Source: Hofstenia miamia
Taxonomy: Eukaryota; Xenacoelomorpha; Acoela; Hofsteniidae
DNA: 64,000 bases
Assembly (NCBI GenBank): GCA_900660155.1
Contig: CABFPE010000052.1
Coordinates: 1,449,800 to 1,513,799 of the forward strand
Direction: 5' to 3'
The position numbers were made by a program, and so were the translations under genes. The number at the start of each line of letters is the position of its first letter. Position 1 is the first letter of the stretch. Positions 23,701-37,200 of this stretch are shown piece by piece. The notes below the pieces were generated by a model, which was not told the DNA's origin, did no database searches, and worked only from the letters and a program-made list of their open reading frames with translations.

Positions 23701-25247
23701 GTATTTATTAACCTTTATATTAAAATTTTCCAACAGTTATTCTAAGACATGCTCAGATTGGATGTCGATATATCGCAACCGTTTGTGTGTACCTGTTTGA
23801 ATATGTGAACTTACTGGTTATGGACTTGAGAGATTTATGTCAAGTTCTCTACCGCATTTGCTCGGGTAAATATTTCAATCCTGGAGAAGCAATTTATCTA
23901 GTATTTTTAAAAATGTTGCACTTTGTATCTCAGAGCTGAAGTTGATAAATTGTGATTACTACATATTCTCTTGTTACTTTAGTTTTCTTACCAAACCATC
24001 TTCTGTCGTAAAGAGAAGTAAGCTTAATATGTCTGTGCTTGGTTTGTCGTAGATTGGCGTAAAATTACACATAGGGATTAAGTATAACCGAATTTGTTTT
24101 TTGTGAAATAATATATAAAAAGTATATTATACTTCACTTTAGCAATAATATATATGAGGGTTTTGCAGGACTATGCAGTCCCATGGGATTCACTGGTCTC
24201 AGTCAGTTTGTTTAAGCCTAGCATGCTACTGAGACAGTAAGGAAGAAACTGAGACCACAGATTTCAGAAGATGTTCTTTTTTTGCCTATTTGGTCGACAT
24301 GTAACCATGGGACTAAAATATTCGATAAGAATGTGACCAAATCCAACAGGACTAAATGAAATTGGAACCCATAAAATGTTGGTACTGCGGAATCCTAATA
24401 TGCATGCGATTTTTTTCAGATGCAATTTAACTTAAGTTACAGCAATTGAAGTTTAGCAATAATTTCACTTTTTCCCTTGCAACCGTAGAAAATATTAACA
24501 AAATGTTTTAGGAAAATTTTCAGGCACATTTTGACCAAGAAAAAAAATTTATTAAATATAATAACTCAAACTTTTTCTATTAAAGCTTTAGTATTTGATT
24601 TTTAATTTTAAGAACAATAAAATATAATAGTTGTTTTCTTTGTTAATCTGGTATCATGATTGGATTTGGAGTGTCTAAGTTTTATAAATATTTGTTTATA
24701 TTACATTTGATAGTGTGTTGCAAGATTTGTTAAGATAAAAATCTCTATGAATATTATTTACATATTTTTATGTGAAAATTGCATATAATTTTTTCAGATA
24801 AATCTTTAACCCATTGCCTTTATAAACTCTAATGAATTTTTTCACTCTTTCAGTTTGATATTTAATAAAGCCGGTAATTTGCTTTAATTATACGTATGAG
24901 TTATACGAATTCTGCATACATTTATAACGGAAGTAAGTCAGTGCATATTTATTTAGGTTGTCTAGCGCTTCCGAAACTGAATTTGCAATTTCTAACGTTG
25001 CATGACTATTTACTTCGTAATTTCAATTTACTGCGCCTTGAATCAACTTGTAAGCTTTTATTTTAGTGTTCCATAAAATTCTATCGCATTTACAAAAAAT
25101 TTGAATTTTGCTATTTTAGACGAGCTACGTCAAGACTTTGAAGATGCCTTATTTCGTTTGAAACCCTACAAATCCGATGATGGAATTACTGCTTTTAGGG
25201 GGTGGGCTCGTTATGCAATGCCAATTGATGCGTTCACTATTATTGAG
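20774..25247 (+). CDS. AQR: AQR exons for the helical (armadillo-like) region
   Basis: Six exons. The first begins [14 protein letters not shown], matching human ALLPTRRWFNTILD. The next three carry [34 protein letters not shown] and [20 protein letters not shown]. The fifth and sixth carry [20 protein letters not shown] and [30 protein letters not shown]. Two introns in this block are only 44 nt (22880-22923) and 43 nt (23028-23070). At the 23071 exon the upstream TTAG at 23066 would create a stop after one residue, so the second AG is the acceptor. Nothing upstream in the window continues the protein. Confidence 0.93.
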
Positions 25248-28200
25248 GTTAGTGCCAGGGAATTTCAAATTATAATATTATAATTTAATCTTTATAACTT
25301 TGACATGCCAAAAAGCTATGCGAAAGCATTTCTTAGTACGCTGTAATGTTATTCAGTGGTGTCACAAGTTATAAAAAATTTCTTTCTAAGTTTATCGGAT
25401 TTAAGCAATTTGTATCGAGAGCGAAAATTGATTTGAAATAAATTCATCATTTTTTTCTGATTTTTTATTACTACAGAGTGAATTAAATGCTATATGTGAC
25501 ATTCTATTACCATGCAATCTTATATTAATTACAGTGAAATCTACAAATTCTTAGTTTTGGTACTTTAGTTATAAATAAATTAAATACTGTGGCATTAACA
25601 TTCAAATAACATTTTTTTATAAATATTTACTTTTAAAATGCGTGCTTTGAATTAGAATTTTGTACAAGATTTACACAAATAATAAATTAATTGACTGTGA
25701 TTAACAGATGTTTTTCACTTGAGTAATAATTTAATAAAATTATCTTGAAAGGAACTTTTGTCATTTTCTTATCTAATGTTACATGCAAAGTGTGATAAAT
25801 AATGATACGAAAATAACAATTTGTCAGAATTTTTTTATTTCAAATGAAGTTCAACACATACAAACAGGTTTTTACAAAACAACATATTTACAAATTGAAA
25901 AAGTTTTTTTACATCTTCCTGGTCTTTGTAATCGCTCGTTGTTTGTAGGGGAAGACGTTTATTTTACACTTTACACACATTTGACTCTCATTAGCCCATG
26001 AACAGTTCGATAGCCATTTCCTTTTGCACTTGCTGCAACGGTATTCACCAATGCTTTTCTTCTTTCCTTGGTATGGGGTGTCGCCCAATGCCTGTTGACA
26101 TTTGAGAGTTGGGCAATCTACGATGAAGTGGCCCTTCATTTCACAAATGTTGCATACGTAATTCGATGGAGGTTTAGTTTGTCTTCTCGGTGCTGACCTT
26201 TGCAACGCTTCTTTTATGTCGTTAAAGTCTTTGGGATCGAATAGCTGTCGTGATGCATTTAGGAACGGCGATGAATCGAAAACGGGATCTATGACTTGAG
26301 AAACTGCCCACATGATGCAAGTATACAAATGAAACACTTGCCAACACATTTGTTTTTATATCTGTTTTTGTCGACATCCCGTTGAGCTTAGAAGGAAAAA
26401 TGCCGATTCGGCAAGTGGTTCCACTTTCAATGTTTAATTAGCAGAATAATTGGTTGTTTTTTTGCGCTTCCGAAAAGTAATTAAACACCGAGCTTTTAGA
26501 ACTTCACCGCCTAGTTTTTACTTTTTAAAGCGATTGCCGCTAATTGTTTCAATTAACCGGAAACACAAAGGCTTCGGCAGCGGCGGAGCTACTACTACAC
26601 TCGTCGCCAACACTTGTTTCCCGTTGCGATAAAAGTTCCCGTTCCTGCTACTATGCCCAAGTAATAATCGCTATTTTGCCATTGCTATAAGTCGATGAAT
26701 GTGGGATGCTTTAATCTGTGTAAAAACAGAAATTTAATTAATATTTTGAATGTTTGTATTCAATAATGTGAATGTTGAAAGTAGGTGTCTGCGAAATGCG
26801 AAATCGAATCAAATTCGGGAATTTATTCAAAACTAGAGAACATCGCTTGTTGTAATGTGTTGAACCTTGCCGTAATGAACTGTTAGTCAATATCTGTATA
26901 GGGATTGTCTCTGTGACCTCAATGCTTGTCTCATAATCGTTTCAGGCGCACGTCTTGATCCTCGTTTAAAGGATCGTTTTTTCAAGTTTCGAAATAGAAA
27001 TTGGAAAGGCCTAATGTCAGTATTTAAGGTCCTCTGGTTTTCGATAATGTAAATAACAAATTTCCAATCCCTTACACTTTAATTGGACGTGATTATGTTT
27101 GAATCTGTGTCAGACATCTTAATCTTGAAGGCCTTGTTGGCTTACGTGTCCCTTCAATCTACGTTTTTTACTGTGTAGCACCAATTTCGAACGTCATATT
27201 TTTGCTAATAAGATTAAAGAATGTTCAAAAAATTACTGTTTCCTTTAAATCAATAACTTTCAAATTTGGTTCCAGGTAAATATTTTACTTACGCTTTTAG
27301 GGTAAGATAGATTAAAACCAGTGATTACCTATTTATAATCTGTTTAACAGATCTGTTAACAGTTTGGTTAAAATACTTTAAAATCTGCTAACAGATCTGT
27401 ATTTTGTTAACTAGTGAAATGGTATGAATTCTTACTCTCTTTTACCCCCACCCGCTAATGCAGAACGAATTTTTTCAAAAGCATCATTTTCTCAGACAAT
27501 CGAAAAATCCATCTAAGTTGCAAGTCATTCTTACCAGAATTTTGGCCTTATAAAAGTCAACGAAGTTTAGTAAGAAATCTATTAAACACATTGGTTAATT
27601 AAATATGTTCTAGTTTCTGTTTAATGAATAGTTAATCAAAGCAATATGGTCAACACTGGGTGAAACCTGACTTCCAGAATCGGAGCAAATAAATCTTCTA
27701 CTATTTTAATCAAATGTTTTCTTCCGGGTGCCTCAATGTATGGTACTGAAAAATTTATATTTGCCACATTTAAAATTACTGCGTGTCGATGTGTAGGTCG
27801 TCTAAATCCGAGACGTTCCTGCGGTCTGTATATATCCTTATCTTTAGATAATTGAGGTCTCAATGGAGGAAGTAAAATATTATATTACAGCTTTTCAGCC
27901 CTTAGAAAATGTAGGCGCGATCCTATGTAATTTTTTAAGACGCATTTTATTCATGGTGCAGCAGAAAGTTTTAAAAAATGGTTTCTATCTTATGAAAAAC
28001 CACTAAAATGATTTTTTTCACAATATTCACATAAGAAATGGCAATTTCATATAGTATTTAGGCAGTTCTGGAAGGGGGCGGCCTCCCCCACCTAAAATTG
28101 CACCTGACAAAATGGTATTCGAAATCTGTCGATGGAATAAAGACTCAAAGACCAATAGTTTTTCAAAATGGTTTACTCTAAGCTGCGAATATAAGCATTT

Positions 28201-31200
28201 CCTTTTGAAATCCCTTTGTGAATTTGTAGTTTAAAAAGATACATCGCTGCCTTATTGGTTCAAATATATCTTTTGAAATTTTTAAATTGGCTTTAATAAT
28301 TTTAATTCCATTCCATATCATATGTAGACCTTTGTTTTTTTATACATTTTGGTTTATATTCCCAAACTAGGTGGCGAAACCTAAAATTGGAGAAGCTCAT
28401 CCTTCAAGCGTGCGTGCTGATCTTACCATTACACTAAATCTTCGAGAGGAAGTTAAGTCGGAATGGGAAGCCTTGCGATTGCANTATTTGCCACATTTAA
28501 AATTACTGCGTGTCGATGTGTAGGTCGTCTAAATCCGAGACGTTCCTGCGGTCTGTATATATCCTTATCTTTAGATAATTGAGGTCTCAATGGAGGAAGT
28601 AAAATATTATATTACAGCTTTTCAGCCCTTAGAAAATGTAGGCGCGATCCTATGTAATTTTTTAAGACGCATTTTATTCATGGTGCAGCAGAAAGTTTTA
28701 AAAAATGGTTTCTATCTTATGAAAAACCACTAAAATGATTTTTTTTCACAATATTCACATAAGAAATGGCAATTTCATATAGTATTTAGACAGTTCTGGA
28801 AGGGGGCGGCCTCCCCCACCTAAAATTGCACCTGACAAAATGGTATTCGAAATCTGTCGATGGAATAAAGACTCAAAGACCAATAGTTTTTCAAAATGGT
28901 TTACTCTAAGCTGCGAATATAAGCATTTCCTTTTGAAATCCCTTTGTGAATTTGTAGTTTAAAAAGATACATCGCTGCCTTATTGGTTCAAATATATCTT
29001 TTGAAATTTTTAAATTGGCTTTAATAATTTTAATTCCATTCCATATCATATGTAGACCTTTGTTTTTTTATACATTTTGGTTTATATTCCCAAACTAGGT
29101 GGCGAAACCTAAAATTGGAGAATCTCATCCTTCAAGCGTGCGTGCTGATCTTACCATTACACTAAATCTTCGAGAGGAAATTAAGTCGGAATGGGAAGCC
29201 TTGCGATTGCATGATTCAGTTTTTCTCGTAACGATTCGAGCTCCAAATACGACCCATTTAAGTAAAGTCACTGATTCATTTGATAAAGAGCTCGGTGTTG
29301 TTTACATACGTGGTTGTGAAGTTGAGGGCATGTTAGATGAAGATAAAAAAGTAATTTCTGATAGTAAGTTTTGCTGCAAGAATTTTGAATATTATATGTT
29401 TAATAGTAACTCCGAACTTTTAGTGGAAATGAATTTCATAAAGCATCAGTGCTGAAAAAATTTAAATTGAAATTTGATAAACGCTAGAATACCATAATTA
29501 CCTTTGTTATTTAGAAATATTTTGCACACATTGGCGTTGCCCGATAAATACTGAGGGTGCATAAATCTAAATTTGCTAAATAATGGAGATCAGCAATAAT
29601 TTAAGTTTAATTTAATCAGAATTTCTCGAAAGTCATTCACTCTTTTTAGGTATTATGAGATTTTTTCGTTTTCAGTCATAAAAAAATAGTTTCTAGTACT
29701 GCAAGATGGAATTCTTAAATGGCTTTCACATTTCCAAATTCTGCATTATGTTAATGTGTATGTCAGGGGATTTAAGGTGATTGAGTAAAGGTCTATGGAG
29801 ATGTCCTTGGACGAATGTTGTAAATCCTTCTTAACCGCCTCCAGCAACATTGAAATTTTGAAAATGAGATAAGGAATAAGATTTTGCCAAATGGTAAAAT
29901 GGGTGAATACGTCAAGCATATCTGAGAATACCTGGTGTATATATAGCTGTGGTGAAAAATTTGGAACAACTACCAGAGTGACAAAAATGTAAATAAAAAT
30001 TCTGGAAAAAAAATAATGTTGTTAAAACAAAATGTAAGTAGGAGAAATAATATGCATGCACTCATAGGTAACGTTCACAGCACAATGAGCATTAAAAACA
30101 GCCTTTATTTTTCTAGGCATAGATTCAATTAGAGATCTGCTATATTCACTTGTTATTTCTTGTGTCCATATTTCTTTAGTAGTGATTGTGGCTTCCCTTG
30201 AGCAACTTTTGTTTTTCATATAGGCCAACAGTTCTCTATTGAATTCAGATCAGGAGAAGAATCTGGCCATTTTTCCATTAAAGAAATTTGCTTCCCTTGA
30301 AACCATTTTTGATACATTGTGCTGTATGACGTTGTGAATCATTATGCTGGTAAGTATACTTGTGCCACACAGAGATGGAATCCGGTCGGTACTGACCTTC
30401 GGACCTGGTCAAAACCGTTCACTTTGAGATATGTCTCTGGTCGTACCTATCAGCTAATCTAGTATGGGAGTTTCTCAAAACTCAAACTGCGAAGCACTTG
30501 ACAATTACCATAATTATATACTGTCTACTTAAATACACTGTAATTACCAAAAAAAGTTCACTTATGTACAGTTGTACTTAAAAGTTAGTAGATCACATAT
30601 GCAATTCACCAATGTTGGTCAAGTCGTCTTTTTTGTATGAATGCAAGTTCATAACGCACTAGTGCCATTGAACATTGAATGTCGATTCTATTGTTTATTT
30701 CAAAAATGAAAACCACTATATTGATACATTTTACTGATCTGATTAAATATAAATATAAGTGCAGGGAAGTTGTGAAGATAGTTTTTACAATTCCAGTACC
30801 TTAAATAAATATTTAAACTGAATCCTTAAAAAGATCCTGGAAGGTTTTGGAGATTTTTGGAAGAAAGCACATACAAGTTGAATTGTACATTCTAGCATAT
30901 GTGTAAGGCAGCACTTCTTTGGAGGTAATCACACCGTGCCATTAATTACTATCACGGTATAATGATTTACATATGATTACCGATATTCAAACAAAACATG
31001 TTATTAAAACTTGCAACAGTAAAAGCATTGGGTGATTTGGTTTGGGTCTTTAAATGAATAATGAGATATTTGGGGTTAATTCGATAACTTAAACGCGTAT
31101 GCGGTCAGTACATGTGCTTTCAACTGTACAAATGCATTATGTAATGCAAAAAAACCAGTGCTTTATAATGTGAGGACCAGTCATAGCCGGTAACCAAATG

Positions 31201-34200
31201 AGGACAACTTGGGTACCAGAGCGGTCATCATCGGTCTTGGAGATTACCAGAACCGGACCGGTCATGGTCGTCAATTGAGTGTACCGCTTCCATCTCTGGT
31301 GCCACAAATTCCCATCCACAATGCAACCTTTTCGTTATAATTAAGCGAAAACACTTTTTATAGAAATAAACTCATTGGTTTGTCCTCATATCGTGAAGCC
31401 TGCATAACGCCCTTAGACACTGTTGCAAAACAATATCATATTTATAACTTTTAAACATTATTCCAAACTTTTATTCGCAGCTATAAATTTTATATTCTTT
31501 GTTTTTAGTCATCACTAGTCTGTTGTTCTTGAACTTTACATCTTAATTGTTTGAATAACATGGCAAGAAATAGCCATCTGTAATAATATAGAAATTATGT
31601 GATTGTCCCTAGTTTTTTGGTGTTAAGTGTAGCTAGTCTTAGCGTTCACATGTTCAATGGGCTAATTTTTATGGCATATAAAACTTGAGAAATATCCTGA
31701 CTTTATTGCAAAAACGTTCAACAATTGCCAGGTACTTCCTGTTCAACCAACGAGATGTAGACCCCAGGCCTCCCTCAACCTCATCACTGGTTAGTTATCG
31801 AATTTGCGATTATGACTCTTTTCGAAATTCTTTGCAGTAGAATGTCTACTTTTAATTGAAATAATTCACTTATGTACTGGATTGTTATCTTGTTCTGTAT
31901 ATATCAGCTCTTTATTCCATTAACACTGGGCAGATTAAACTTTATTTTGAAACGCGTTGCTAGTAACTACATATTTTAGTTCCTGATCAACGGCCAGTTT
32001 TGAAGGGGAATGTGCGTTCATTTCGTGTTCATCTTGATCCCAATCAATATCAACAAGACATGACTGCTGCGCTTGATGGCCAAGAAGACATCTATCAAAC
32101 CTTCAACATTGTGGTTAGACGCAATCCAAAGCAAAATAACTTTAAGGTAATAATTGATTTTATATTATTGAGGCATGCTTAATCGAATACTTAAATTAAA
32201 TTAAAAACAAATATGTTTATGAGACATATCAACCTTGTGTTTCAATAACATATTGCAAATGAAATTTCAGCGTGACATCTTTTTGGATAAAATGGTCTTC
32301 AAGTAGGTTTTATGAGGTTTGAATTGCAACATGTGAAAAAATTTTTAGAATATAAAAAATTGTTTAAGGAACAAAGTAAGTTTGAATTTAAAACCATTTG
32401 TTTCAAAACGTTGAATCCTGCATTTGTATCTCAACTTTTTTGATTTATTTTACGTTTAGGCAATTTTGGAAACGATTCGGGATTTAATGAATACGGATTG
32501 CGTTGTGCCAGACTGGCTGCATGACTTGCTACTTGGATACGGGGATCCTGATGCAGCCAACTATAAAACTTTGGGACGCTACATTAATGATGCAGATTGG
32601 AATGGTAAGTTATTGTTATTGTTGGAATGTAGTTTTGGTTTGTTGATAATTTTGTAATTTAAGGAACCCTATTCTGTCTACATTTTTATTTTCTAACCAA
32701 CCAAGTGACGTTTTTTTGCGACTCTCATAGTCGTGAGTTGTATGGAATGTATGAACATTTTTGCCTTTTTTGAATATGTGAGCTAGTTATGCTGATTGCT
32801 TCACTTCTAAGTTGGAACTGCCAATTTTTTTAATGTTATAATATTCTAGTTTTGCTATGGAAGCAAATTCTATTACAGCATTTAAGTAGATATTTTACAT
32901 GAAATATTTTAAAGTAGCAAATTGTTACCGAATAGCAATAATTATCCATTGATATTACTACAATTTTTACAACCACTTGAGAAATTCACATCTTCTCTGC
33001 AAATAATATGCACATTTAATCTTCAGATTCAGCCCTGAGTAAAATTCAAATATGAAAATTTACGGTTGTCCGTTCTCGATGTTCGAAAGTGCTTAACAGC
33101 CACAAAGGGTATGTCATACCCGGTTCATTGAAAATCAATCTGTCATCTTATATTGCCAATCGGTGTTCCTTATAATAACTTTTGTTCTTGATAACAATGA
33201 AATAAGGTTACAATTTGTACTTTTATCCAGTTTTGGACAAAATATTTAACCCTTATGGATGTTTTATTATTATTATTATTATCATGAAGTAATGAAAACC
33301 CACTGTAATCCCAAAATATATATTGTGTATATTATTTTTTAGTGTCCCAACATATGAGGTGCTGAAGTTTCGTAGAGTATCACAAAGCTCTGCACTTGTA
33401 AACCAGTTATCCCCAGTTAGAGGTTTCTTCCTGTATTCAAATACGGCTTCATCAAATGTAGAGAAACACCGATTGTAGTAACATTCTGCTCAGCCTTATA
33501 CGAGCCCTTTCCTATGTAAATTATGCCATTCAGGAAATAAAATGTTTCTGCACAACATAGCCAAAATATTTTGATGCCAAATCTACCTGGCTTAGATAAA
33601 ATGCATTGTTTAAATTTAACACGCCCGTGAAATTCTAGGAGTTGCTCATCTACAGTGAGATATGAACTGCACCTAAAAATAATATAGGACTTCGAAATAT
33701 TGTTGCTGTTACAATATGATAACAATAACTTAAATTATTTTTTCAATATCAAAATTTAAAATTTTTTGATCCCTTTTCTTTAGTGCTCGTGGATGTTGTA
33801 AATATTTGACCTGTACAATAACTTTTTGTAGAAAAGCACTATCAAAAATTTCTAACGAAAAATCAATGAAAATTCAGATGTGATGACGGAATATTCCAAG
33901 TTATATGCTAAAATTGAAATTAATCACAGCTTTCTATAGGACAATATATGTCAAATATTTTTACTGAAATGAATGCAAATTGTGCATAGCATATTGATAC
34001 AATTACGACGTAAATATATGTAAATCATTGTTGATCAAAATAACATAAATATTTCACTTGAAAACGTACGACATGCAGGCGTGTACATTAAAAACAATTC
34101 TTTTTGCTCACCTAATAAAATAAGAATCCCAACAAATGCTTCCCATTCAACTCTATCAATTGAAACAAACACTTTTCTTTTGTTCGGATTTGTTCTGTTC

Positions 34201-37200
34201 CTTTCAATTATAACCCGCATACCTTGAAGATTTGTATACAAGACTATGTCGTCCAGAGTTTTATCCAAAAAGATGAGAATTGTTTCTCGTTCAGTTTCGG
34301 GATTTATACCTGGTGCAGGCCCTTTCGATATTTCGTGATGATTCCCGGCCAACATTTGTTGGTTCATAATCGTAACAAACACGACCAGATGGAGCCACAA
34401 TGCACCAACATCTTGATGGGACGCAGATGTTTCCCCTTCTTCTTCTGATTCAGATTCACTTCCACTGACCTCATGCAAAAATTCCGAATCCAATATATTA
34501 TCATTAGAATCTGAAGGAGAAAGTTCATCTTCAATAGGGAACGTAGACTGAATAGACCCATTTGCAGCGTCATCAAAGACATCGATATTGAAGTCTTCTT
34601 CATCCGACAGATCATCCTGTTGGAATATCATAGTGATGGCATGATCTTTACAGACTCGCTTAGGACGACTCATAGTATTAGCGGTTAGACTGGCAGTTGG
34701 TTATCAATAGTGAAATACAAATGAGTCATAGCCAGCTGGATGAGCTAATATAAAGTATGATATCATTATTCTGCGATTGAGTCATCACATGATAGATTAA
34801 ACAATGAGAAGCCTCTTCCTGCACCAACTAACAACATTTGCTTTTATTGAAACTTTTAATGACCTAGAAGTGAAAATGCATGTTTCAAAGTCGCACAGAA
34901 CATAGGAGGGTATCACATACCCTGTTCGATGTTCCAGGACTAAATCATAAATATCAAAATAACTATGTCGAGTATCTTAAAACGACTTTACACAATTAAA
35001 GAAAACAATATTTCAACAAAAGTCAATGAATTTCAAAAGAATCGGTGGATTAGTTTAGGATATACAATCCGTTGAACATGTCACAGAGTATGACATACCC
35101 AGAAAACCGGATAACCGTTAATAGTAAATATTTTATTGTAATCTTCTTAATAGGGTTGTTTTAATTGTTATTTGTTGACTACGCATGTTAGCCTAATTTT
35201 TATTGTAATCTTCTTAATAGGGTTGTTTTAATTGTTATTTGTTGACTACTCATGTTAGCCTAATTTTTTATTGTAATCTTCTTAATAGGGTTGTTTTAAT
35301 TGTTATTTGTTGACTACGCATGTTAGCCTAATTAATTGTAATATACTATGGCAAGGTTTTTCCATTGTTTTCAAGTTGTTTTACATAAATTACTATTATT
35401 ATAAACGGAGGGAGTTTTTTTTGAAAAATTACAGCATAACTATGTTTAAAATATTTTAGAAGACTGATCTTTAGTTTTGCAAAAAAAGAACATAGGAGGG
35501 TATCACATACCCTGTTCGATGTTCCAGGACTAAATCATAAATATCAAAATAACTATGTCGAGTATCTTAAAACGACTTTACACAATTAAAGAAAACAATA
35601 TTTCAACAAAAGTCAATGAATTTCAAAAGAATCGGTGGATTAGTTTAGGATATACAATCCGTTGAACATGTCACAGAGTATGACATACCCAGAAAACCGG
35701 ATAACCGTTAATAGTAAATAACTCTCAATATGAATTTATTATAGCTCTGTATAATTTTTTTAGCGATTTTTTAAATGTAAATTCGTTACATAGAATCTAG
35801 AGTGGTTTGCTGCTGTAATTTTTTTGACGCCGTATGAAACCTCAAAATTAGCTGTTCGTTCCGCACACCCAAAGGCAATTGTGTTTACTCGAATTTTGAG
35901 TCTGATTATTTAAATGTTAACATTTTAACGCTTTTTGAGTGCTTTCAATAAGTTTGCTATGGATGTTTTTAGATACGTTTCTTTCTTATGAGCATTTGGT
36001 CTCCTCCTTCCCTTTATATGAAGTTGTGACAGAGAGCGGTGAGAAGGATCCATCTCCTCCATTTGTGCTCAATTTTGAAGAAAGCGATGTTAAAAAAATT
36101 GTTGTTAAACCTCACATCATTCCCAACCGTGGCCCTTATCCTTTCAACAAACCAAGAAGGTACGTTTTCTACACTTATTTTATCGCTTTGAAATGTTGCA
36201 AAAGGACACATAAGTTTTGAAATATCGTTAACTACTCACCTTACTTTGAAAGTGGTAGATTTTTATTCGGAATTTTGAAATTCATTTCAGAATTCTATGT
36301 TCTAAAGTTTCTCAAGTATATTAATGCACATGACCAGGAGTGTATTCGTTGGAGGGGGAGTTTTTTTTTGAAAAATTGCAGCATAACTATGTTTAAAATA
36401 TTTTAGAAGACTGATCTTTAGTTTTGCAAAAAAGTTCTCAATATGAATTTATTATAGCTCTGTATAATTTTTTAGCGATTTTTTAAATGTAAATTCGTTA
36501 CATAGAATCTAGAGTGGTTTGCTGCTGTAATTTTTTTTGACGCCGTATGAAACCTCAAAATTTGCTGTTCGTTCCGCACACCCAAATGCAATTGTGTTTA
36601 CTCGAATTTTGAGTCTGATTAATTAAATGTTAACATTTTAAAACTTTTTTAGTGTTTTCAATAAGCTTGCTATGGATGTTTTTAGATACGTTTCTTTCTT
36701 ATGAGCATTTGGTCTCCTCCTTCCCTTTATATGAAGTTGTCACAGAGAGCGGTGAGAAGGATCCATCTCCTCCATTTGTGCTCAATTTTGAAGAAAACGA
36801 TATTAAAAAAATTGTTGTTAAACCTCACATCATTCCCAACCGTGGCCCTTATCCTTTCAACAAACCAAGAAGGTATGTTTTCTACACTTATTTCATCGCT
36901 TTTCGCTCAGCCACCGTATTAAATCCAATTGGGGATCTAGCCCCTCTTGTTAAAGTTTTATTACGGTGTGGGGTTTTGGATTGTGTTGAGAAATGGCGTT
37001 TGGTTAAAATATAACTTAGAAATACAGTGCTCAAATTCTGCACCCCTTTTTAATTATTTAGGAGTACAGCCCTGCACATGGCTGACAATTGCTTGTAGAA
37101 AATGGTGTGAACACCTATTAGCTAATGATGCTCATTTTTTTATGTATTGTCGGCGATTCTATCAGTGTATTGAAAATATTTGTTGAATGGAATCGTTCCA

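Larger units (their letters stand above)
35408..36903. repeat. Tandem duplication of an AQR exon with its flanks
   Basis: About 550 bp at 35408-36190 (not counting the 234-bp insert) is repeated at 36351-36903, with a few percent divergence. Each copy contains the full exon with acceptor and donor. Confidence 0.85.

Noticed and set aside
27636-27863. 75-codon minus-strand open frame in an AQR intron
   Set aside because: Fairly complex composition ([17 protein letters not shown]) made me look twice, but I recognise no family, it has no neighbours to support it, and part of it is repeated by the allelic overlap.
31740-31800. Possible extra AQR mini-exon between 29363 and 31980
   Set aside because: A GT and AG are available, but the phase and protein continuity are already perfect without it (VISD joins IPDQRP).
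33246-33262. TTAACCCTTATGG as a piggyBac left terminus
   Set aside because: It looks like a classic piggyBac end, but it has no inverted partner; the CGGTTATCCGG ends at 33061 and 35121 pair better.
34224-34615. Open frames on other strands or phases over the piggyBac transposase
   Set aside because: Shadows of the minus-strand transposase frame at 34035-34673.
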